NCBI RefSeq assembly: GCF_903946935.1
Contig: NZ_CAJAXH010000119.1
Span: forward strand, 1 to 48,777
From: an uncultured Thiodictyon sp.
GTDB lineage: Bacteria > Pseudomonadota > Gammaproteobacteria > Chromatiales > Chromatiaceae
DNA: 48,777 bases
Reading direction: 5' to 3'
Shown here: positions 1-9,176 of the stretch, one piece after another
Layout: each line of letters opens with the position of its first letter
How positions within the stretch are numbered: position 1 is the stretch's first letter
Notes under the pieces: generated by a model
Databases searched by the model: none
What the model was told of the DNA's origin: nothing
The model's input: only the letters and a program-made list of their open reading frames with translations
Translations under genes and position numbers: made by a program

Positions 1-1
1 A

Positions 2-124
2 TCCCGCGACACCGTCGCCGCCACCATCCAGCGCCTGGCACGCAACGTCCGCCTGGTGTTCGACTACCTGGGCATGACCGAAAATTCCCGCCGTCGGCGG
101 GGACGGCCAGCCACGGCGGGCTAG
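2..124 (+). CDS. C-terminal fragment of an unrecognised protein (runs off the left edge)
   Basis: An open frame enters from the left edge and ends at TAG 122-124. The 40 visible residues contain a helical, arginine-rich stretch (TIQRLARNVRLVFDYLGM) and a basic tail (SRRRRGRPATAG). I do not recognise the family. Because it directly precedes transposase debris it may be the end of another transposase or DNA-binding protein, but nothing visible proves this. No start codon can be assigned. Confidence 0.35.
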   Translation, partial: SRDTVAATIQRLARNVRLVFDYLGMTENSRRRRGRPATAG

Positions 125-136
125 AACGGATTTGCC

Positions 137-400
137 GTGCACCCGTGGCGGGCCAGCGTGCGGTGGTGCATGGTGAAGCACCGCGCACGTCTGGAGCGGG
201 CAGAAAAGCTCGGGGTTGCGGCGGTCCAGTGGGTGCAGGGACAACCGCTGAACCAGGTGGCGGCGAGCCTGGGGGTGGCACGCAGTACGCTGCGCGGCTG
301 GCGCGCGGCGGTGCCGTTGGCGGGGCTGCCGGCGGAGGTGCGGCGTGCCTGGCGACCCCGGCGGGGGTGCGGTGGCTGCACCAGCTGGTGGTGGTGATGC
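137..400 (+). pseudogene. Frameshifted transposase N-terminal fragment with helix-turn-helix
   Basis: Frame 2 encodes a basic N-terminus followed by a clear HTH-like segment (LNQVAASLGVARSTLRGW, about residues 38-55). The apparent continuation (ATPAGVRWLHQLVVVMHL) is in frame 1, so one frame change has occurred near 345-355. The block reads like the DNA-binding half of a non-IS1 transposase common in IS-rich gammaproteobacterial genomes; that family assignment is from memory and weak. It stops being recognisable around 400, where IS1-type sequence takes over, so this is a broken remnant and not an active gene. Confidence 0.45.
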
Positions 401-831
401 ATCTGATTGTGATCGAATGTGACGAACTGTGGTCGTTTGTTGGAAATAAGTATGACAAACAATGGGTTTGGCTTGCAATTGACCGAGAGACCCGCGAGAT
501 TGTTGGTGCCTACATCGGTCGCCGCGACGCAGAGGCTGCCCAGGGCCTTTGGGCATCGCTGCCCGAAGTTTATCAGGAAAGCGCCGTGAGCTATACCGAT
601 TTCTGGGGTGCGTATAAGTCGGCAATTCCGCAAGATCGCCACCACGCTGTGGGCAAAGAGTCGGGGCAGACTAATCATATTGAACGCTTCAATTGCACGA
701 TCAGGCAACGCGCGTCCAGGCTTGTGAGAAAAGCGCTGTCATTCTCGAAGAAACTAGCAAATCACATTGGCGCGATCTGGTACTTTATTCACTACTACAA
801 TGCGGCACGGCCCGTTAACCAAGTGCCTTAA
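397..831 (+). pseudogene. IS1-family transposase catalytic domain (InsB-like), N-terminus missing
   Basis: This is a recognisable IS1-family DDE domain: ECDELWSFVGNK (first Asp), YTDFWGAYKSAIP (second Asp), HAVGKE and HIERFNCTIRQR (Glu), ending with LVRKALSFSKKLANHIGAIW and YFIHYYNA. The catalytic triad is intact, but the upstream zinc-ribbon/HTH half of an IS1 transposase is absent. An unrelated transposase fragment is joined in its place, and the long frame-1 ORF from 145 reads through both. ATG 397 could start the domain alone (144 residues). In IS1 elements that use two frames, InsB begins near this point, so catalytic activity alone cannot be excluded, although mobility is unlikely without a left end. 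Confidence 0.75.
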
Positions 832-854
832 AGCATATAGATTGCAGTACTACC
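397..854 (+). mobile_element. IS1-family element remnant, right end about 854
   Basis: The element comprises the InsB-like domain plus about 23 bases after its stop. TGCAGTACTACC at 843-854 resembles an IS1-type right terminal repeat (reading GGTAGTACTGCA inwards). Peptidase-like coding sequence resumes immediately after it, which supports the boundary. No matching left terminal repeat is visible before 397, so the left boundary is the point where IS1 homology begins, not a true end. Confidence 0.5.
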
Positions 855-1125
855 CCCGCAGTTGATCTCGCTCGGCGAGGCACTGCTGCTCAACCCCCAC
901 GGCGGGGCCGTGGCGGTGTGGTCCTCCGGCGGCTATTCCTACGACAGTAGCGCCGCAACGCTGAACGGCGCCTTCCTCGACGCCGCCCTCGGGTCAGGCG
1001 CCGAACGCCTCGGCGATGCGATTCAGGCGGCGCTCGGCAACGCCGCGCAGTCCTACGGTCCCGCGCCAGCGGCCGCGGTCTATAACCTGCTGGGGGATCC
1101 GGCGACCCTTAACCGGCTGCACTGA
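841..1125 (+). pseudogene. C-terminal stub of a C25 (gingipain-like) peptidase domain protein
   Basis: The frame opens right after the IS1 remnant and ends at 1125. It encodes SLGEALLLNPHGGAVAVWSS, then AFLDAALG, LGDAIQAAL and the ending VYNLLGDPATLNRL. The order 'NP.GGAVAVW' - 'LGDAI.AA' - 'YNLLGDP' is the usual C-terminal end of the C25 caspase-fold peptidase domain found in large secreted or cell-surface proteins. The catalytic Cys-His region and everything upstream are missing, consistent with interruption or deletion by the IS1 element. A TTG at 862 gives a short ORF but is probably not a real start. Confidence 0.6.
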
Positions 1126-1216
1126 GCCGGTATCCGGTCATGGGCCATCGCCACCTGATGGGTCGCGGTTTTCCGCCCGGCACCAAGTCGCTGGCGGGCA
1201 TGGCCGAACGCGAGCG

Positions 1217-1975
1217 TCACCCACCTGTCACCGCGCGCCGCAGCAGCGGCTCCACCAGGTCCAGCGGCAGCGGGAAGACAATGGTCGAGCTCTTATCCCC
1301 GGCAATGGCGGTGAGGGTCTCCAGGTAGCGCAACTGAATCGCCTGGGGCTGCCGGGCCAGGATGGCGGCGGCCTCGGCCAGCTTCTCGGCCGCCTGCATC
1401 TCGCCCTCGGCGTGGATCACCTTGGCCCGGCGCGAGCGCTCCGCCTCGGCCTGGCGGGCGATGGCGCGGATCATCGACTCGTCCAGGTCCACCCGCTTGA
1501 TCTCCACATTGGCGACCTTGATCCCCCAGGCGTCGGTCTGCGAATCGAGGATATTGCGAATGGCGGCGTTGAGCTTCTCGCGCTCGGCCAGCATCTGATC
1601 GAGGTCGTGCTGGCCCAGTACCGAGCGCAGCGTGGTCTGGGCGAGCTGACTGGTCGCCATCTCGAAGTCTTCGACTTGAATGACGGCGCGCTCCGGGTCC
1701 ATCACCCGGTAATACATCACCGCATTGACCTTCACCGAGACATTGTCGCGGGAGATCACGTCCTGGGGCGGCACGTCCAGGACCTTTACCCGCAGGTCCA
1801 CCTTGACCATCTTCTGAAAGCCGGGGATGAGCAGGATGATCCCCGGCCCCTTGACCCCGGTAAAGCGCCCCAGGGTGAAGACCACCGCGCGCTCATATTC
1901 GCGCAGGATCTTGACCATCGAGAGGGCCAGCAAGGCGATGAGGATCAACGCAACAAAAAAGGCACTCAGCGGCAT
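1217..1975 (-). CDS. Slipin / stomatin-like SPFH (band 7) membrane protein
   Basis: This 252-residue protein has one N-terminal membrane segment (about residues 3-21) followed by an SPFH domain ([57 protein letters not shown]) and a helical, Glu/Ala-rich coiled-coil region ([20 protein letters not shown]). The family forms membrane-microdomain oligomers and is typically paired with an NfeD protease-like partner, which lies immediately upstream here with a 12-base gap. ATG 1975 was chosen over GTG 1984 because AGGAG sits 8 bases upstream. It is the last gene of a DUF4139-nfeD-slipin run. Length and domain order are normal. Confidence 0.92.
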   Translation of the reverse strand: MPLSAFFVALILIALLALSMVKILREYERAVVFTLGRFTGVKGPGIILLIPGFQKMVKVDLRVKVLDVPPQDVISRDNVSVKVNAVMYYRVMDPERAVIQVEDFEMATSQLAQTTLRSVLGQHDLDQMLAEREKLNAAIRNILDSQTDAWGIKVANVEIKRVDLDESMIRAIARQAEAERSRRAKVIHAEGEMQAAEKLAEAAAILARQPQAIQLRYLETLTAIAGDKSSTIVFPLPLDLVEPLLRRAVTGG

Positions 1976-1987
1976 GATTGGCACTCC

Positions 1988-3373
1988 TTAGTCGTTTGAT
2001 TGGGGTTGGGATGACGGGTGCTGCTCGGTCAGGGGTTCTACCGCTAGGATCAGGCCCTCGCGGGCCAGAACCCGGATGGCCGCGCCGGGGGGGATGGCCT
2101 GGGGGCTGTAGGCACTCCAAATCTCGCCGTGCAGATGGACGCTGCCCGCCCCCGGGAAGCCGGAGACGGCGGTGCCCGGGGCGCCGATCAATTGCTCGCC
2201 GCCGGTCACCACCGGGCGGCGCTGGGCCTTGATCGCCATCCCCACCACCAGCACCAGCAGGACCGCGCTGGCCACCGCGAAACCGATAATCAGCGGGATT
2301 GAGATCGCATAACCCGGGGCGTCGGTGTCGATCAGGATCAATGAGCCGATGACGAAGGCGGTCATGCCGCCCACACCGAGCGCGCCGAAGCTCGGCACGA
2401 AGGCCTCAGCGATCATCAACCCCAACCCGAGCCCGATCAGGGCCAGCCCGGCCCAACTCACCGGCAGCAGTTGGAAGGCATAGAGTGCCAGCAGCAGACA
2501 GATCGCCCCCACCGTGCCGGGGAGCACGGTGCCGGGGTTGGCGATCTCGTAGACCAGCCCATAAAAGCCGATCAGCAGCAGGATGTAGGCGATGTTGGGG
2601 TTGCTGACGACGGCCAGGAAGCGATCGGGCCAGCCCGGGTGGCGCTCGATCAGGGTGATCCCGGCGGTGTCGAGCACCCGTGGCCCGGCGGCGGTCACGA
2701 CCCGCCGACCGTTCGCCTGGGTCAGCAGGTCGCCCACATCCGGGGCGATCAGGTCGATCGCCTGGAGCTTGAGCGCCGCCTCGGCCGACAGGCTCGCACC
2801 CTCGCGCACCGCCCGTTCGGCCCAGTCGGCATTGCGCCCGCGCAACTCGGCCAGGCTCCGCAGGTAGGCGGTGGCGTCATTGACCCGCTTGTGGGTCATG
2901 GCGTCGCCGTTCGGTTCAGGCGTCGGCTTGCCGTCAACGGCGGCGGGCGCGGGGGAGGGCGCCGCCCCAGTCAGACCGCCGATCTGCACCGGGGTGGCCG
3001 CGCCCAGATTGGTGCCCGGCGCCATGGCCGCGACCTGGCAGGCATAGAGGATATAGGTGCCCGCGCTCGCCGCCCGCGCCCCGCCGGGGGCCACATAGCC
3101 GATTACCGGCACCGTGGAGGCGACGATCGACTTGACGATGGCGCGCATCGCGCTGTCGAGCCCGCCCGGGGTGTCGATGCGCAGGACCAGCAGCGGCGCG
3201 TCCTGGCGCTGCGCCGCCGTCAGCGCGTCCGCAACAAAGACGGCGGCGGCCGGCCCGATGGCGCCCTCCAGGTCCACCAGCGGGGCCTCGCGGGCGGCGG
3301 CGGGGGGCGCCAGGATGGCCAGCAGGATGGCGGCCAGTGCCGGCAGCCAGGGGCGCTTCGATGCGAGCTTCAT
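1988..3373 (-). CDS. nfeD: NfeD-family membrane serine protease-like protein (long form)
   Basis: This is a 461-residue long-form NfeD. It has a signal peptide (about 1-27, ending PAAARE) and a ClpP/SppA-like domain with LVLRIDTPGGLDSAMRAIVK and the serine-nucleophile region GARAASAGTYILYAC. Several membrane segments follow (about residues 255-385; IAYILLLIGFYGLVYEIANP), then a C-terminal NfeD OB-fold domain (LIGAPGTAVSGFPGAGSVHL). The N-terminal domain acts outside the cytoplasmic membrane, and long NfeD proteins cleave stomatin-family partners, matching the slipin gene that follows. A four-base gap separates it from the DUF4139 gene upstream, which suggests cotranscription. A linker rich in Ala/Pro (PSPAPAAVDGKPTPEPNGD) interrupts the protease domain. 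Confidence 0.93.
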   Translation of the reverse strand: MKLASKRPWLPALAAILLAILAPPAAAREAPLVDLEGAIGPAAAVFVADALTAAQRQDAPLLVLRIDTPGGLDSAMRAIVKSIVASTVPVIGYVAPGGARAASAGTYILYACQVAAMAPGTNLGAATPVQIGGLTGAAPSPAPAAVDGKPTPEPNGDAMTHKRVNDATAYLRSLAELRGRNADWAERAVREGASLSAEAALKLQAIDLIAPDVGDLLTQANGRRVVTAAGPRVLDTAGITLIERHPGWPDRFLAVVSNPNIAYILLLIGFYGLVYEIANPGTVLPGTVGAICLLLALYAFQLLPVSWAGLALIGLGLGLMIAEAFVPSFGALGVGGMTAFVIGSLILIDTDAPGYAISIPLIIGFAVASAVLLVLVVGMAIKAQRRPVVTGGEQLIGAPGTAVSGFPGAGSVHLHGEIWSAYSPQAIPPGAAIRVLAREGLILAVEPLTEQHPSSQPQSND

Positions 3374-3377
3374 CAGA

Positions 3378-4874
3378 TCAGTGCCTTACCTGCGTCCGCC
3401 AGGTGAGGGTGACGGCTCCCTCGGCCGGGACCTGGACCTGCCAGGAGGCGAGGTTGGACGCCTCTTTGGTGTGCGGCTGACTCTCCTGGGTCATCTTCCA
3501 ATCCCCTGGGATCTCCTCCAGCACCTTGACCGTGACCGGCTCCGGCCGCGCGTTCTTCAACTCCATGGCGAAGGCGGCCTCGTAGGCATAGTCATAGCGG
3601 CCGCTGCCGGAGAGTTTATTGAACTCGGTTTGCTTGCGCCGGGCGGTCACATCGAAGCTCTCGCCGAGCTTCAAGGTGACTGTCTCATTCTTGGGGGTGT
3701 GATCGATACGGTCCTCGCCGATGAATTGGGCATTGCCCCGGCTGTCCTTGGAATAGACGCGCACCACACCCTTGGGCAGGGGGATACCCAGGCTCCCGCC
3801 CTTATTGATGAAGTTGAGGGTGGAGGCCACCGCGAGCTTGTTCCAGCCATCGGATGACTGGGACTGGTAGGAATAGGGCTGGCCGCGTACCACCAGTTCA
3901 CGCGTAATCGGCACCCGCGGGGCGGACAGCAGGGCCACCTGTTTGGTCTGGTTGTTGCCGATGTCGGTGGGGCGCGGCAGGGTATAGAGGTGGTATTGGT
4001 CCAGCGACTCCTCTTGCGGCATGGGGGCGGCCGCGGGCATCGCCATGGTCCGCATCATCATGGGCGGCGGCGGGGCCGGACGGACCTGATTGACCTCGCC
4101 CGCCACCAACTGCACCTGCGCCTGCCGGTAGGCGACGCCGCTGGCGTTGGTGAGTGTGACCCAGCCGCTCAGATCCATGGTCTTGCCGTCGGCGGAGGCA
4201 TCGGCCACATAGTCCGCCTTCCAGCCCAGCCCGCCGGTGAGATAGGACAGCTCGAAGGTGCCGCCGCCCGCCGCCGGCGAATCCAGGTGCAAGACCAGGG
4301 TGGGCTGGTCGCGCAGGTCCGCCGGCAGGTCGGGGAAGGCGAGGTGCCCGGCCACGCCGGTCTCGATGCGGTCGGCATAGCGCAGGACCACGCCGTCGTT
4401 GGTGGCGAGCACCGTGGCGTCTTCGGCGGTGCGCGTCCCGGCGTCGTTGGTGCGGATGACCTGGACCTTACGGCCCACATATTTCTTGAGCAGGCTATCG
4501 GGGGTGAGCAGGTCGAAGTCGAAGTTCTGCTCCAAGAGGCTGATCGGGAGCTTCCCGGAGGTCTCCGACAGCAGCGCGGTCTCGGGGCGGATCTTGCCGG
4601 AGACATTGCGCCAGGCCAGCCGATTCTCGCCCTGGGCGAGGGTGAGTGCGCGCAGGTCCTTCACCAGGGCCAGGTCGTCGTTGTAGATGGTGACGGCCAG
4701 GGCGCGCTGGGCCGAGTCGTCGATGCGCTGTTCGGCAACGCTGGCGGCAGTATTGGGGGTGTCCATGGCGGCTCCCGGGTGGGCGATGAGCAGACCGAGC
4801 AGGGCGGCGAGCGGGCGCAGGCCCGCGGACCCTGCCGGGGTGTAGACGGGTCGGGACGGTTTGGCGTGCGGCAT
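3378..4874 (-). CDS. Secreted DUF4139-domain protein
   Basis: The protein has 498 residues from ATG 4874, chosen because AGGAG lies 7 bases upstream; ATG 4889 would add five residues. An N-terminal signal peptide (LRPLAALLGLLIAHPGAAM) predicts export. The body shows the DUF4139 pattern: an early YNDDLALVKDLRAL strand, GRKVQVIRT, LSYLTGGLGWKADYVA near the middle, and C-terminal LNFINKGGSLGIPLPKGVVRVY with KNARPEPVTVKVLEEIPGDW. A Pro/Met-rich low-complexity stretch (PPPPMMMRTMAMPAAAPMP) separates the halves. The molecular function of the family is unknown. It heads a run with nfeD and slipin, which hints at an envelope role, but that is only context. Confidence 0.88.
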   Translation of the reverse strand: MPHAKPSRPVYTPAGSAGLRPLAALLGLLIAHPGAAMDTPNTAASVAEQRIDDSAQRALAVTIYNDDLALVKDLRALTLAQGENRLAWRNVSGKIRPETALLSETSGKLPISLLEQNFDFDLLTPDSLLKKYVGRKVQVIRTNDAGTRTAEDATVLATNDGVVLRYADRIETGVAGHLAFPDLPADLRDQPTLVLHLDSPAAGGGTFELSYLTGGLGWKADYVADASADGKTMDLSGWVTLTNASGVAYRQAQVQLVAGEVNQVRPAPPPPMMMRTMAMPAAAPMPQEESLDQYHLYTLPRPTDIGNNQTKQVALLSAPRVPITRELVVRGQPYSYQSQSSDGWNKLAVASTLNFINKGGSLGIPLPKGVVRVYSKDSRGNAQFIGEDRIDHTPKNETVTLKLGESFDVTARRKQTEFNKLSGSGRYDYAYEAAFAMELKNARPEPVTVKVLEEIPGDWKMTQESQPHTKEASNLASWQVQVPAEGAVTLTWRTQVRH

Positions 4875-5015
4875 GGAGGCTCCTGGCATGGGTGTCAGTG
4901 TCTAGGGTTCCACAGTGGTGGCCGATCTGGGGAGAATCCACACCAGGCTCGAATGAACGACTGATATTTGGCGCTTGCAGTCGGCGGCCGCGGACTTGCA
5001 TACTGGGGGCCGCTC

Positions 5016-5021
5016 TATACT
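5016..5021 (+). promoter_or_regulatory. Possible -10 box for the small RRM gene
   Basis: TATACT (one mismatch to TATAAT) lies about 25 bases before the ATG of the RRM gene. The best upstream -35-like hexamer, TTGCAT at 4996-5001, is only 14 bases away, shorter than usual. The leader implied would be short and no strong Shine-Dalgarno precedes the ATG. Treat as a weak candidate. Confidence 0.25.
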
Positions 5022-5045
5022 CACTATGCTGTTCAGAGACTGTTC

Positions 5046-5294
5046 ATGCACATCGTCATCGCCAACCTACCGCCGGAGATCACCGCCGAGGGCATCCAGG
5101 CCCGTATGCGAGCGCTGGGGACCAATGCGCAGATCACCCTGAACCATGAGGGCGACCCGAGCAAGGTCACCGCGATCATCGATTCCGCGGGCCTGGAACG
5201 GACCGCGGCGGACCAGATCGCTTGGCGGATCAATGGTGCGATCTACCAGGGGCGGCGCCTACACGCCTATGTGCCGCTGTTTATGCAGGGTTAA
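5046..5294 (+). CDS. Small RNA-recognition-motif (RRM-like) protein
   Basis: This 82-residue protein resembles a single RRM: MHIVIANLPPEITAEGIQARM gives the first strand and helix, and ALGTNAQITLN, KVTAIIDSAG and the C-terminal GRRLHAYVPLF give the remaining strands. Aromatic RNP residues are partly absent (IVIANL at the RNP2 position). Small standalone RRM proteins occur in several proteobacteria and are presumed RNA binders. ATG 5046 was chosen because residues upstream in this frame do not look like protein and would cross the -10-like box. Its TAA overlaps the stop codon of the convergent thrC gene. Confidence 0.7.
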   Translation: MHIVIANLPPEITAEGIQARMRALGTNAQITLNHEGDPSKVTAIIDSAGLERTAADQIAWRINGAIYQGRRLHAYVPLFMQG

Positions 5295-6682
5295 ACCACA
5301 GCTACATCAAGGGTCGAACGAACGTGATCGCGCACCGCCGCGGTGGTGGCGTCCAGCTCGACACAGCGTGCCTCCCGTTCCAACAAACCCTGTAAGGATG
5401 GCGGGGCCGCCGCGGTGCGGCCGATGGCGGCCTGGACCGCCTCGTTGAACTTGGCCGGATGGGCCGTGGCCAGACAGATGGCATCCGGCCGCTCGCGGGC
5501 GGCCCACACACCGGTGGCGGTGTGGGGGCAGAGGATGTAGCCGCTGGCCTCGAAGGTGTGGCGGATCTGCTCCAGGGTCTGCGGGTCGGAGACGGCGACG
5601 GCTGAAAAATCCTCACGCACCTGCGCCAAGCGCGCCCCGTCGACCGCCAGGCGCCCAGTGCGCTGCAAGTCATCGAGCAGGCCGCGCACCGCTGCGGCGT
5701 CGCCGTCGTGCAGAAAATACAGATAGCGCTCGAAGTTGGAGGCGAGCTGGATGTCCATGGCCGGGCTAAGTGTCTGATAGACCGCGCCGGCCTCATAGAC
5801 CCCGGTGTGGACGAAGCGGCTGATGATGTCGTTGCGGTTGGTCGCGATGATCGGACGGTCGATCGGCAGACCCATGCGCCGGGCGAGATAGCCGGCGAAG
5901 ACATCGCCGAAGTTGCCGGTGGGCACCGCAAAGCGGACGCGCCGGTCGGGGTCGCCGCCGCTCACCCGGCCCCAGGCATAGAAGTAGTAAACGGTCTGGG
6001 CCAGGATGCGCGCCCAGTTGATCGAGTTGACCGCGCCCAGTTGGTACCCGGACTTGAATGGCAGGTCGTTGAACAGGTCCTTGACGATGCGCTGGCCGTC
6101 GTCGAAGGTGCCGCGGATGGCGATGTTGTGTACGTTGGCGTCCAGCACCGTGGTCATCTGCCGCTCCTGGATCGGCGAGACGCGGCCCTTGGGGTGGAGG
6201 ATGAAAATGTTGATCCGCGCCTTGCCCCGCACCCCGTAGATGGCGGCAGAGCCGGTATCGCCCGAGGTGGCGCCGACGATGTTGAGGTGTCCGCCGTCGC
6301 GCGCGAGCAGATACTCGAACAGGTTCCCCAGGAACTGTAGGGCCACGTCCTTGAAGGCGGCGGTCGGTCCGTGGAAGAGCTCCAAGACCTTGAGCCCGCC
6401 GCTGTCGATCACCGGTGTCACCTCCGGGTGGGTAAAGCCGGCATAGGAGCGCTCGATCAGCGCCCGCAGGTCGTCGCGCGGGATCTCGCCGTCTACGAAG
6501 GGGCCGATGACCTCCAGCGCCAAGTCCTTAAAATTCAAGGCCGACCAGGCACGCAGTGTCGCCGGGTCGACCCTTGGGATGCTGGCGGGCACCAGTAGAC
6601 CGCCGTCGGTGGCGAGCCCCATCAGCACGGCTTGGGCGAAACCGACGGGGTCGACGCGGCCGCGGGTACTTACATAGTTCAT
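5291..6682 (-). CDS. thrC: Threonine synthase
   Basis: This 463-residue PLP enzyme converts O-phosphohomoserine to threonine in the cytoplasm. The start (MNYVSTRG) is typical of the long bacterial ThrC form. The PLP-lysine segment is FHGPTAAFKDVALQFLGNL. The phosphate/PLP-binding stretch is NIVGATSGDTGSAAIYGV, followed by VSPIQERQMTT and YQLGAVNSINWARILAQTVY, with VPTGNFGDVFAGYLARRMG further on. Length is normal. The usual homoserine dehydrogenase neighbour is not adjacent. The stop codon overlaps by three bases with the convergent small RRM gene, leaving no room for a terminator between them. Confidence 0.96.
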   Translation of the reverse strand: MNYVSTRGRVDPVGFAQAVLMGLATDGGLLVPASIPRVDPATLRAWSALNFKDLALEVIGPFVDGEIPRDDLRALIERSYAGFTHPEVTPVIDSGGLKVLELFHGPTAAFKDVALQFLGNLFEYLLARDGGHLNIVGATSGDTGSAAIYGVRGKARINIFILHPKGRVSPIQERQMTTVLDANVHNIAIRGTFDDGQRIVKDLFNDLPFKSGYQLGAVNSINWARILAQTVYYFYAWGRVSGGDPDRRVRFAVPTGNFGDVFAGYLARRMGLPIDRPIIATNRNDIISRFVHTGVYEAGAVYQTLSPAMDIQLASNFERYLYFLHDGDAAAVRGLLDDLQRTGRLAVDGARLAQVREDFSAVAVSDPQTLEQIRHTFEASGYILCPHTATGVWAARERPDAICLATAHPAKFNEAVQAAIGRTAAAPPSLQGLLEREARCVELDATTAAVRDHVRSTLDVAVV

Positions 6683-7128
6683 ATTGAAAAATTCCGGCGA
6701 CAGCGTCTAAACGGGCGATGGAAGGGGGACGGACGAATCCGCCAGTGTAAAAGGAGCGCCGGGGCTTGGCAAAACCCACTTACCCACACGCAACGGCAGG
6801 GACAACCGGTGCATCCCCCGGCCCCGCACGGCGTTGGCCGGTCGGCAGCAGCGAAAAAGTTTGCCAAGAGCGTTGACACAACTTGCAGCGGGGCAACACA
6901 ATCGGACTGCCTCGACGCCGCCCGTGGAGCCGCTTGCACCGACACCGCCGGTGCGACTAGCGCCCCTGCGTCTCGCCATCAGTCGCGAGCGCGCGGGGGC
7001 GGACGTGGCCGGCGTGCGACACCGGGCTTGCGCAAGGACTGATATGCTACCCAACGGATGAGGAGGACTCCACCGGCGGGACCGCCGGCAAGCCAACAAC
7101 CTTTTTCCCACACCACAAAGGTACGTCT
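6683..7128. other. Intergenic region between divergent thrC and the DUF485-actP operon
   Basis: These 446 bases separate divergent genes and must hold both promoters. I see TTGACA at 6873-6878 with only a poor -10 (ACACAA, 17-base spacing). There are short hairpins at 6936-6954 (GCACCG/CGGTGC arms) and 7073-7088 (CCGGCG/CGCCGG arms). The second sits about 40 bases before the DUF485 start and is followed by CTTTTT some 12 bases later, too far for a classical terminator. AAAGG 8 bases before ATG 7129 is the likely ribosome-binding site. No convincing gene or RNA is seen. Confidence 0.4.
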
Positions 7129-7437
7129 ATGACAACTGACTCGCTCGACGCCATTACGAGCCATCCGCTTTATGCGGAACTCGTATCCAAACGCAAACGC
7201 TTTGGCTGGATATTGACCTTCCTGATGATGGTCATCTATTACGGCTTCGTGCTGGTCATTGCCTACAAGAAGGAGTGGCTGGCGATCCCCTTGTACCACG
7301 GCTCAATCACCACCGTCGGCATCCCGGTCGGCCTGGCGGTCATCATCTCCGCCTTCCTCCTCACCGGCATTTATGTTTACCGCGCCAACGGTGAGTTCGA
7401 CGACCTGACCCAGCGCATTCGGGAGAACCTGCAATGA
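7129..7437 (+). CDS. DUF485 small membrane protein (YjcH-like), partner of ActP
   Basis: This 102-residue protein has two membrane segments (about residues 28-48, [18 protein letters not shown], and 60-84, [20 protein letters not shown]). The conserved N-terminus [16 protein letters not shown] and C-terminal [14 protein letters not shown] are typical of DUF485. Proteins of this family are nearly always encoded just upstream of the acetate permease ActP, as here, where ATGA fuses the stop of this gene with the actP start (translational coupling). It is thought to help the transporter, but its exact function is not established. AAAGG lies 8 bases upstream of the ATG. Confidence 0.93.
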   Translation: MTTDSLDAITSHPLYAELVSKRKRFGWILTFLMMVIYYGFVLVIAYKKEWLAIPLYHGSITTVGIPVGLAVIISAFLLTGIYVYRANGEFDDLTQRIRENLQ

Positions 7438-9143
7438 AGCGTCTGTCCCCCTGGGCCATCCTGCTCGCCCTGCTGGTCCCCTTTGCCATCGCCTCGGCCG
7501 ACGCCCTGACCGGGAGCGTGACCAAGCAACCGCTCAATATGACCGCGGTGATCATGTTCGTGATCTTCGTCGCGATGACGCTCGGCATCACCTACTGGGC
7601 CTCCTTGCGCACCCGCACGGCGAGCGATTTCTACACCGCCGGCGGCGGTATCACGGGTTTCCAGAACGGTCTGGCCATCGCCGGCGACTACATGTCGGCG
7701 GCCTCCTTCCTGGGTATCTCCGGCCTGGTGTTCTTGTCCGGTTATGACGGTCTGATCTATTCCATCGGCTGGCTGGTCGGCTGGCCGGTGATCATGTTCC
7801 TGATCGCCGAGCAGATCCGCAACCTCGGCAAGTTCACCTTCGCCGACGTCGCCTCCTACCGCTTCAGTCAGGTGCCGATCCGCTCCATGGCGGCGGTCTC
7901 CTCACTGGTGGTCGTGGCCTTCTATCTCATCGCGCAGATGGTCGGTGCCGGCAAGCTGATCCAGCTCCTGTTCGGTCTGGAATATTGGATGGCGGTGGTG
8001 ATCGTCGGCGCCCTGATGATGATCTATGTGATCTTCGGCGGCATGACTGCGACCACCTGGGTGCAGATCATCAAGGCCGGCCTGTTGCTCTGCGGCGCCA
8101 CCTTCATGGCCTTCATGGCGCTGGCCCATTTCGGCTTCTCCCCCGAGGAGATGTTCCGTCAGGCGACCACGCACAATGTCAAGGGTCTCGCCATCATGGG
8201 CCCCGGCACCCTGATCAAGGACCCGATCAACGCGATCTCCTTGGGTCTGGCGCTGATGTTCGGTACTGCCGGTCTGCCGCACATCCTGATGCGTTTCTTC
8301 ACCGTGCCGAATGCCAAGGAGGCGCGCAAGTCGGTCTTTTTCGCCACCGGCTTCATCGGCTATTTCTATATCCTGACCTTCATCATCGGCTTCGCCGCCA
8401 TCACCCTGCTCGCCCAGCACCCGGAGTTCTTCAAGGAAGGCGCCCTGGTCGATGGTATGGTCAAGGACCCCAAGGGTCTGATCGGCGGCACCAATATGGT
8501 TGCTATCAAGTTGGCACAGGCGGTGGGCGGCGACATGTTCCTCGGCTTCATCTCGGCCGTGGCCTTCGCCACTATCCTCGCGGTGGTCTCGGGCCTGACC
8601 CTGGCCGGCGCCTCGGCGATCAGCCATGACCTCTATGCCAGCGCCATCGCCCGCGGCCGCGTGAACGAGACCACTGAACTGCGGGTGGGCAAGATCGCCA
8701 CCTTCGTGCTGGGGCTGGTGGCCATCGGGCTGGGGATCGCGTTTGAGAAGCAGAACGTCGCCTTCATGGTGGGCTTGGCCTTCGCCATTGCGGCCAGCGC
8801 CAACTTCCCGGTGCTGGTGGCCTCCATCTTCTGGCGCGGCATGACCACCTGGGGTGCCTTCATTGGCGGTTTCGCCGGGCTCATCACCGCGGTGACCCTG
8901 ACCATCATGACCAAGGCGGTGTGGGGCGATACCCTGGGCCATTTGGGTGCCGACGGCAAGTCGGTGGGCCTGATCACGTTGGACAACCCGGCGATCATCT
9001 CGATCCCGGTGGCCTTCATCGGTATCTGGCTGTTCTCGATGCTCGACCGCTCCGAGCGGGCCAACAGTGAGCGGGCGGCCTTCGCGGCGCAGCGCGTGCG
9101 TTGCGAGACCGGCATTGGTGCCGAGGGTGCCGCCGGCCATTGA
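7434..9143 (+). CDS. actP: Cation/acetate symporter, sodium:solute symporter family
   Basis: This 569-residue inner-membrane permease of the SSS family has about 13 membrane helices after a leader-like N-terminus ([21 protein letters not shown]). Signatures include [39 protein letters not shown], the family motif region [20 protein letters not shown], and [19 protein letters not shown]. ActP imports acetate and related short-chain carboxylates, feeding the Acs enzyme encoded 14 kb downstream. The start overlaps the DUF485 stop by four bases. A strong terminator hairpin follows at 9216-9262. Confidence 0.95.
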   Translation: MKRLSPWAILLALLVPFAIASADALTGSVTKQPLNMTAVIMFVIFVAMTLGITYWASLRTRTASDFYTAGGGITGFQNGLAIAGDYMSAASFLGISGLVFLSGYDGLIYSIGWLVGWPVIMFLIAEQIRNLGKFTFADVASYRFSQVPIRSMAAVSSLVVVAFYLIAQMVGAGKLIQLLFGLEYWMAVVIVGALMMIYVIFGGMTATTWVQIIKAGLLLCGATFMAFMALAHFGFSPEEMFRQATTHNVKGLAIMGPGTLIKDPINAISLGLALMFGTAGLPHILMRFFTVPNAKEARKSVFFATGFIGYFYILTFIIGFAAITLLAQHPEFFKEGALVDGMVKDPKGLIGGTNMVAIKLAQAVGGDMFLGFISAVAFATILAVVSGLTLAGASAISHDLYASAIARGRVNETTELRVGKIATFVLGLVAIGLGIAFEKQNVAFMVGLAFAIAASANFPVLVASIFWRGMTTWGAFIGGFAGLITAVTLTIMTKAVWGDTLGHLGADGKSVGLITLDNPAIISIPVAFIGIWLFSMLDRSERANSERAAFAAQRVRCETGIGAEGAAGH

Positions 9144-9176
9144 TCGCAGGGATGCCGACCCGGGACAGTGAGTCCC

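Noticed and set aside
2471-3406. Long plus-strand ORF of 311 codons opposite nfeD
   Set aside because: It is antisense to a clear NfeD protein and its Gly/Arg/Gln-rich translation has no domain pattern; typical high-GC shadow frame.
7006-7048. Sigma-54-like promoter (TGGCC...TGCG) or TATGCT box before DUF485
   Set aside because: GG-to-GC spacing does not fit -24/-12, and TATGCT lacks a -35 at proper distance.
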